From assembly GCA_903873185.1 (NCBI GenBank), contig CAIQNN010000043.1, positions 1 through 58,521 of the forward strand: 58,521 nt of DNA, given 5' to 3'. This DNA is from an uncultured Actinomycetes bacterium (GTDB lineage Bacteria > Actinomycetota > Actinomycetes > Nanopelagicales > Nanopelagicaceae). The notes under the pieces were generated by a model. That model was not told where the DNA came from and did not search any database. It saw nothing but the letters and a program-made list of their open reading frames with translations. This document shows, in pieces, positions 55,310 through 58,521 of this stretch. Positions within the stretch are counted from its first letter, which is position 1, and each line of letters begins with the position of its first letter. Made by a program: the position numbers and the translations under genes.

Positions 55310-55315
55310 TATTGT
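55310..55315 (+). promoter_or_regulatory. -10 hexamer for a leaderless pafBC transcript
   Basis: TATTGT ends 6 nt before the ATG at 55322. The AGGA in the spacer is too close to act as a normal ribosome-binding site. Confidence 0.5.
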
Positions 55316-55321
55316 AGGAAC

Positions 55322-56257
55322 ATGTCAGACCCCAAAACTGAGCGCCTCTTGAACCTGACGATGGCACTTTTGGCCACCAAGCGCTATCTGACAAAAATCG
55401 AGATCTTCCAAAGCGTCGCCGGCTACAAGGGCAGCCCTGAAGCCATGGAGCGCATGTTCGAGCGAGATAAGGATGACCTGCGCTCCTTGGGCATAGAGAT
55501 TGAAGTCGGTAACCTGGACAACTATTTTGAGGATGAACAGGGTTATCGAATTATCCCAGACAGTTATGGTCTGGATATCGGTGAGATTACCCCGCGAGAA
55601 CTAGCTCTGCTCTCGGTCGCCGCTCATAGCTGGAGCGAAGGGGTGCTCTCCAAAAGTTCTCAGAGTGCACTTCGGAAACTGCGGTCACTGGGAATATCAA
55701 TAGATACTGAAGACTTGGCGATGGGATGGGCCAGATTTGAAAATCCACAACCGAGTTTCGATCAACTTTGGCAAGGGTTAGAAGAAACTAAAACACTCCA
55801 ATTCAAATACTCCTCAACAACGCTCGCGCTTCGAACCGTTGATGCATATGGCTTAACGCTCTGGCGAGGCTTCTGGTACCTAGTTGGATTTGATCATGAA
55901 CGAAATGAAATTCGAGTTTTCAAATTGATTAGAATTATTGACCAAGTGACGACAATCGGTAAAAGTGGTTCGTATGCGATTCCATCTGATTTTGATATCT
56001 CCAATTATGTTACGAACTTTACCGAAGAGAAGAAACATCAAGCCAAATTGTTAATTCGCAAAGACAAGGCTCAGATTCTTCGAAGCGAAGGCATCGTGGC
56101 GCCGCACGATGACCAATGGGACCAAATCACTCTTTCTTATGAATACCAAGAGGCTTTTCTGCGCAAATTGCTCTGGTTTGGTCCAGATGTACAAGTCTTA
56201 GAACCACCTGCGCTAATTGACGCTGTGATTGGGCGACTTACGGAGGTGCTTTCGTGA
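55322..56257 (+). CDS. pafB: WYL-domain regulator PafB
   Basis: A 311-residue protein: N-terminal winged helix (about 1-75, SDPKTERLLNLTMALLATKRYLTK), a WYL sensor domain (YGLTLWRGFWYLVGFD) and a C-terminal WCX extension. With PafC it forms a DNA-damage response activator in mycobacteria. The ATG at 55322 fits the family N-terminus and the promoter spacing, and the open frame further upstream is ignored. The stop overlaps pafC. No proteasome accessory gene (pafA) is adjacent. Confidence 0.92.
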   Translation: MSDPKTERLLNLTMALLATKRYLTKIEIFQSVAGYKGSPEAMERMFERDKDDLRSLGIEIEVGNLDNYFEDEQGYRIIPDSYGLDIGEITPRELALLSVAAHSWSEGVLSKSSQSALRKLRSLGISIDTEDLAMGWARFENPQPSFDQLWQGLEETKTLQFKYSSTTLALRTVDAYGLTLWRGFWYLVGFDHERNEIRVFKLIRIIDQVTTIGKSGSYAIPSDFDISNYVTNFTEEKKHQAKLLIRKDKAQILRSEGIVAPHDDQWDQITLSYEYQEAFLRKLLWFGPDVQVLEPPALIDAVIGRLTEVLS

Positions 56258-57213
56258 ACGAAAGCGCCTTAGATCGAACTGCGCGAGCGCTGGATCTAAT
56301 CCCATTCGTCCTAGAGAACCCAGGGCTATCGATTGAAGAGCTAGCTCAAGAATTCGCGACCTCACCAAAGGAGATTACAAAGGATCTAAATTTGTTATTT
56401 GTCTGTGGCCTTCCGGGCTACACCCCTCTCGAACTTATCGATCTCTCCTTTGAATCGGGAAGTGTTTCGGTAATCGAACCTCAGAGTTTGGATCGACCTC
56501 GAAAGCTAAACCGTCGAGAAGTCATCTCATTGATCCTCGGCCTCGAGGGTTTGGCAACCTTGCGAGCAGAAGGCGACCAGCTTCGCTTTGAAATTTTGCG
56601 GCTGCGCGATTCATTAATCACCACGATCGAAACCGCCAATTTGCAGATTGCCACACACGAAGAATTTCTTCCGCCCTCACCCTTTCTGCAGGTAATTGAG
56701 GAGGCGATTTCTGGACGGACCGTCCTCGATTTGGAATATCTCAGCGGTAATCGAGATGAACGAAGTGAACGACGTGTTACTCCCGCCCAGCTTTATACTG
56801 AAAATGGTTTTATCTATCTGATCGGCTACTGCTTTAAATCGGGAGCGGACCGAACTTTTCGCTTAGATCGGATCGTTAAATGCGCCCGCTCATCGGAGCC
56901 AATTTCGGCGCCAAACACCCCACCCAACGATTCACAGCCAGGCACCTATAAAGCTCTCGCCGAAGAACCAATCTTGGAAATTGCTCATCGAGCCAAGAAT
57001 TTTCTCGAGGAGAATGCCGCAGTCTTGACGATTCTGTCGACCAGTCCCGATTTCACCTTGGCTCAGATCAGCATCTTGGATCCGGAGTGGTTGATTCGCA
57101 GCGCTCTGGGGCTTGGGGGAGCAGTTTCAGTCCGCTCGCCGGCCACCTTAAAGTCACAGATTCGAGATCGGGCCCAGGAAACACTGGATCGTTATAACTC
57201 AAACTCGGTATAA
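56254..57213 (+). CDS. pafC: WYL-domain regulator PafC
   Basis: A 319-residue paralogue of PafB: winged helix (about 1-70, EELAQEFATSPKEITKDL), WYL-type domain (TENGFIYLIGYCFKSGADRTFRLDRI) and C-terminal WCX domain. The WYL triad is degenerate (FIYL). GTG start overlaps the pafB stop, so the two proteins are made in equal amounts, as expected for a heterodimer. tatA and tatC follow, as in mycobacteria. Confidence 0.92.
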   Translation: MNESALDRTARALDLIPFVLENPGLSIEELAQEFATSPKEITKDLNLLFVCGLPGYTPLELIDLSFESGSVSVIEPQSLDRPRKLNRREVISLILGLEGLATLRAEGDQLRFEILRLRDSLITTIETANLQIATHEEFLPPSPFLQVIEEAISGRTVLDLEYLSGNRDERSERRVTPAQLYTENGFIYLIGYCFKSGADRTFRLDRIVKCARSSEPISAPNTPPNDSQPGTYKALAEEPILEIAHRAKNFLEENAAVLTILSTSPDFTLAQISILDPEWLIRSALGLGGAVSVRSPATLKSQIRDRAQETLDRYNSNSV

Positions 57214-57238
57214 GTAGGCTCAAATCCGACGGGGGAGG

Positions 57239-57244
57239 TACTAT
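57239..57244 (+). promoter_or_regulatory. Possible -10 of tatA-tatC
   Basis: TACTAT would start a leader of about 25 nt that contains AGGAAG (57265-57270) ahead of the tatA ATG. Unlike most promoters here this would be a leadered message. Confidence 0.3.
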
Positions 57245-57275
57245 CTGCCTACCAGCCTCACGATAGGAAGTATTC

Positions 57276-57470
57276 ATGTTTCTCAGAGAACCAAGCCACA
57301 TCCTTCTGCTTCTGCTCGTTCTCGTACTTCTTTTTGGTGCCAAACGTCTACCAGACTCAGCACGGGCACTAGGTCGTTCGCTTCGGATATTTAAGAGCGA
57401 AGTTAAAGAGTTAAACCCAGAGGAGAAGAAAGCCACTCCTGAATCTGGCGATACTCCTCCCGTTAACTAG
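57276..57470 (+). CDS. tatA: Twin-arginine translocase subunit TatA
   Basis: A 64-residue pore-forming subunit: one membrane helix (about 7-20), the hinge FGAKRLPD, an amphipathic helix ([19 protein letters not shown]) and an acidic tail. The order tatA-tatC after pafBC is conserved. AGGAAG precedes the ATG. Confidence 0.94.
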   Translation: MFLREPSHILLLLLVLVLLFGAKRLPDSARALGRSLRIFKSEVKELNPEEKKATPESGDTPPVN

Positions 57471-57499
57471 AACTTTTGGGCGCCCCAGAGGGCGGCCGA

Positions 57500-58318
57500 A
57501 TGCCGCTTGTAGAACACTTTCGTGATTTACGTAAGCGAGTTGTTCGAGCCGCAATAGCAATTTTTCTGGCTTCCGGTATTGGTTGGTTCTTTTACACAAA
57601 GATCATCAACGCCTTAGCGGCGCCGGTTTGCGATCTCAAAGCCGCCCAGAAATCCGGCTCCAGCCATTGCGGCACGCTCTACATCAATGGCGTTCTTGGC
57701 CCGCTTAATCTACAAATTAAGGTTTCGCTTCTCACCGGCGTAATCATCTCGGCACCAATTTGGATCTATCAGCTTTGGGCTTTTGTCGCCCCGGGGTTGC
57801 ATAAAAAGGAGAAGCGTCGCTCGATCTACTTCATCATTATCGCCACACCTTTCTTCGCCCTCGGCGCAACTTTGGGATATTGGATCCTGCCACTTGCGGT
57901 AAAAGTTCTGCTGGGCTTTACGCCTGGATCACTTACCAACTTGGTTCGCTTCGATGATTACCTGGACTTTGTTTTGCGCGTAATTCTCCTCTTCGGCGGT
58001 GCCTTTGAACTTCCGGTTTTCTTGGTCGCATTGAATCTGGCCGGAGTCATCACTGGAAAAGGAATTCTTAAACCATGGCGTTTCGCAGTATTTGGAATTG
58101 CAGTCTTTACTGCCGCCTTCACCCCAACTGGTGATCCAGTTTCAATGTCACTTCTTGCGGTGCCATTAATTGCCTTCTATTTTGCCGCTGGCGGAATCGC
58201 GCTTCTCGTAGATCGTAAACGCGGAAAACGAAATATTCAGATTGCCGATGATGAGGCTTCCAGTGTTGAAGCAGCGAGTTCAATTGATGAGCCCGACTCA
58301 GACGAACCACTCGCTTAA
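57500..58318 (+). CDS. tatC: Twin-arginine translocase subunit TatC
   Basis: A 272-residue six-helix membrane protein that recognises twin-arginine signal peptides. The N-terminus MPLVEHFRDLRKRV contains the conserved Glu and Arg, and the first periplasmic loop region with FVAPGLHKKEKR is typical. The ATG at 57500 has GAGG 8 nt upstream; an earlier in-frame TTG (57476) is less likely. The C-terminal tail is acidic and disordered. Confidence 0.94.
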   Translation: MPLVEHFRDLRKRVVRAAIAIFLASGIGWFFYTKIINALAAPVCDLKAAQKSGSSHCGTLYINGVLGPLNLQIKVSLLTGVIISAPIWIYQLWAFVAPGLHKKEKRRSIYFIIIATPFFALGATLGYWILPLAVKVLLGFTPGSLTNLVRFDDYLDFVLRVILLFGGAFELPVFLVALNLAGVITGKGILKPWRFAVFGIAVFTAAFTPTGDPVSMSLLAVPLIAFYFAAGGIALLVDRKRGKRNIQIADDEASSVEAASSIDEPDSDEPLA

Positions 58319-58334
58319 GGCTAACTAACCTAAA

Positions 58335-58521
58335 ATGAAGTGGGCCATAGTCATAAATCCTTATTCCGGTAAGCGTCGGGGTATGAACTTAGGTCATGAA
58401 TTTAGGAAGCTTGCCGTCGAAAAAGAGATAGCTATTGTCTGGATTTGTGGTGCAACTGCTCAAGAATCCCGAGATCTATTGGCGGCCGAGGTAAAGGCTG
58501 GAGGACTAGACGCTGTAGTCG
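58335..58521 (+). CDS. Diacylglycerol kinase catalytic-domain protein, 5' part
   Basis: Only the first 62 codons are in the window. MKWAIVINPYSGKRRG is the start of a DAGK-type lipid kinase (VINPxSG), continuing to the LLAAEVKAGGLDAVV region that leads to the GGDGT loop. It probably phosphorylates a lipid such as diacylglycerol. It follows tatC by 16 nt, and a lone TAACCT (58326) is too close to the ATG to act in the usual leaderless spacing. Confidence 0.82.
   Translation, partial: MKWAIVINPYSGKRRGMNLGHEFRKLAVEKEIAIVWICGATAQESRDLLAAEVKAGGLDAVV

Noticed and set aside
1-58521. Mobile elements, prophage, CRISPR arrays and rRNA genes
   Set aside because: I saw no transposase, integrase, regularly spaced repeats, or rRNA sequence. 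Base and codon use look even throughout.

Overview
The window is a gene-dense, fully bacterial chromosome segment from an actinobacterium (Actinomycetota). The clearest markers are mshC (mycothiol ligase), the pafB-pafC pair, a BldD-type regulator between nusB and pyrR, an actinobacterial IHF (mIHF) domain at gmk, a helicase-degenerate PriA, a SerB with ACT domains, and DUF3090. By eye the base composition is near 50% GC, intergenic gaps are tiny, and many genes overlap by ATGA or TAATG junctions. This suggests a streamlined lineage of the freshwater acI/Nanopelagicales kind; that assignment is inference. I see no transposase, integrase, phage gene, CRISPR array or rRNA. No stretch over 300 bases lacks a gene.

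Layout. 35-3747: MBL hydrolase, hisS, aspS. 3811-7137: an envelope module (lipoprotein, membrane AAA+ metalloprotease, DUF948 protein). 7142-15329: alaS, ruvX, mltG and a shikimate cluster (aroE, then aroC-aroK-aroB-aroQ). 15463-16914: efp, nusB and a converging BldD-like regulator. 17024-26681: a complete de novo UMP operon (pyrR-B-C-carA-carB-pyrK-pyrD-pyrF) behind a PyrR-type leader. 26699-35797: an mIHF-Gmk fusion, rpoZ, coaBC, metK, priA, def, fmt, rsmB, rpe. 35798-37847: FMN riboswitch, ribM-type transporter, hisE, hisG. 37859-43821: serB, an ABC ATPase, ung, two small membrane proteins, an alcohol dehydrogenase and thymidine kinase. 43880-46338: tRNA-Leu(GAG), M20 peptidase, aldo/keto reductase. 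46388-49604: histidine phosphatase, DUF3090, SCO1664-like protein, mshC. 49669-58521: metH, HAD phosphatase, trmI, FKBP lipoprotein, pafB, pafC, tatA, tatC and the start of a diacylglycerol kinase.

How it works together: most genes are housekeeping (translation, nucleotide and aromatic synthesis, cofactors, envelope). Expression seems organised around very short promoters. At least ten genes have a TAnnnT -10 hexamer exactly 6 nt before the start codon, predicting leaderless mRNAs, and this pattern also helps choose starts.

Most notable: the mIHF-guanylate kinase fusion; a divergent FtsH-like protease coupled to a lipoprotein; a BldD homologue keeping the RXD-X8-RXXD cyclic-di-GMP signature; an FMN riboswitch plus transporter standing where other actinobacteria keep riboflavin synthesis genes; absence of the Pup-proteasome block next to retained pafBC; a long inverted-repeat terminator inside a coding 3' end; and a strand-biased GGGGGAG heptamer.
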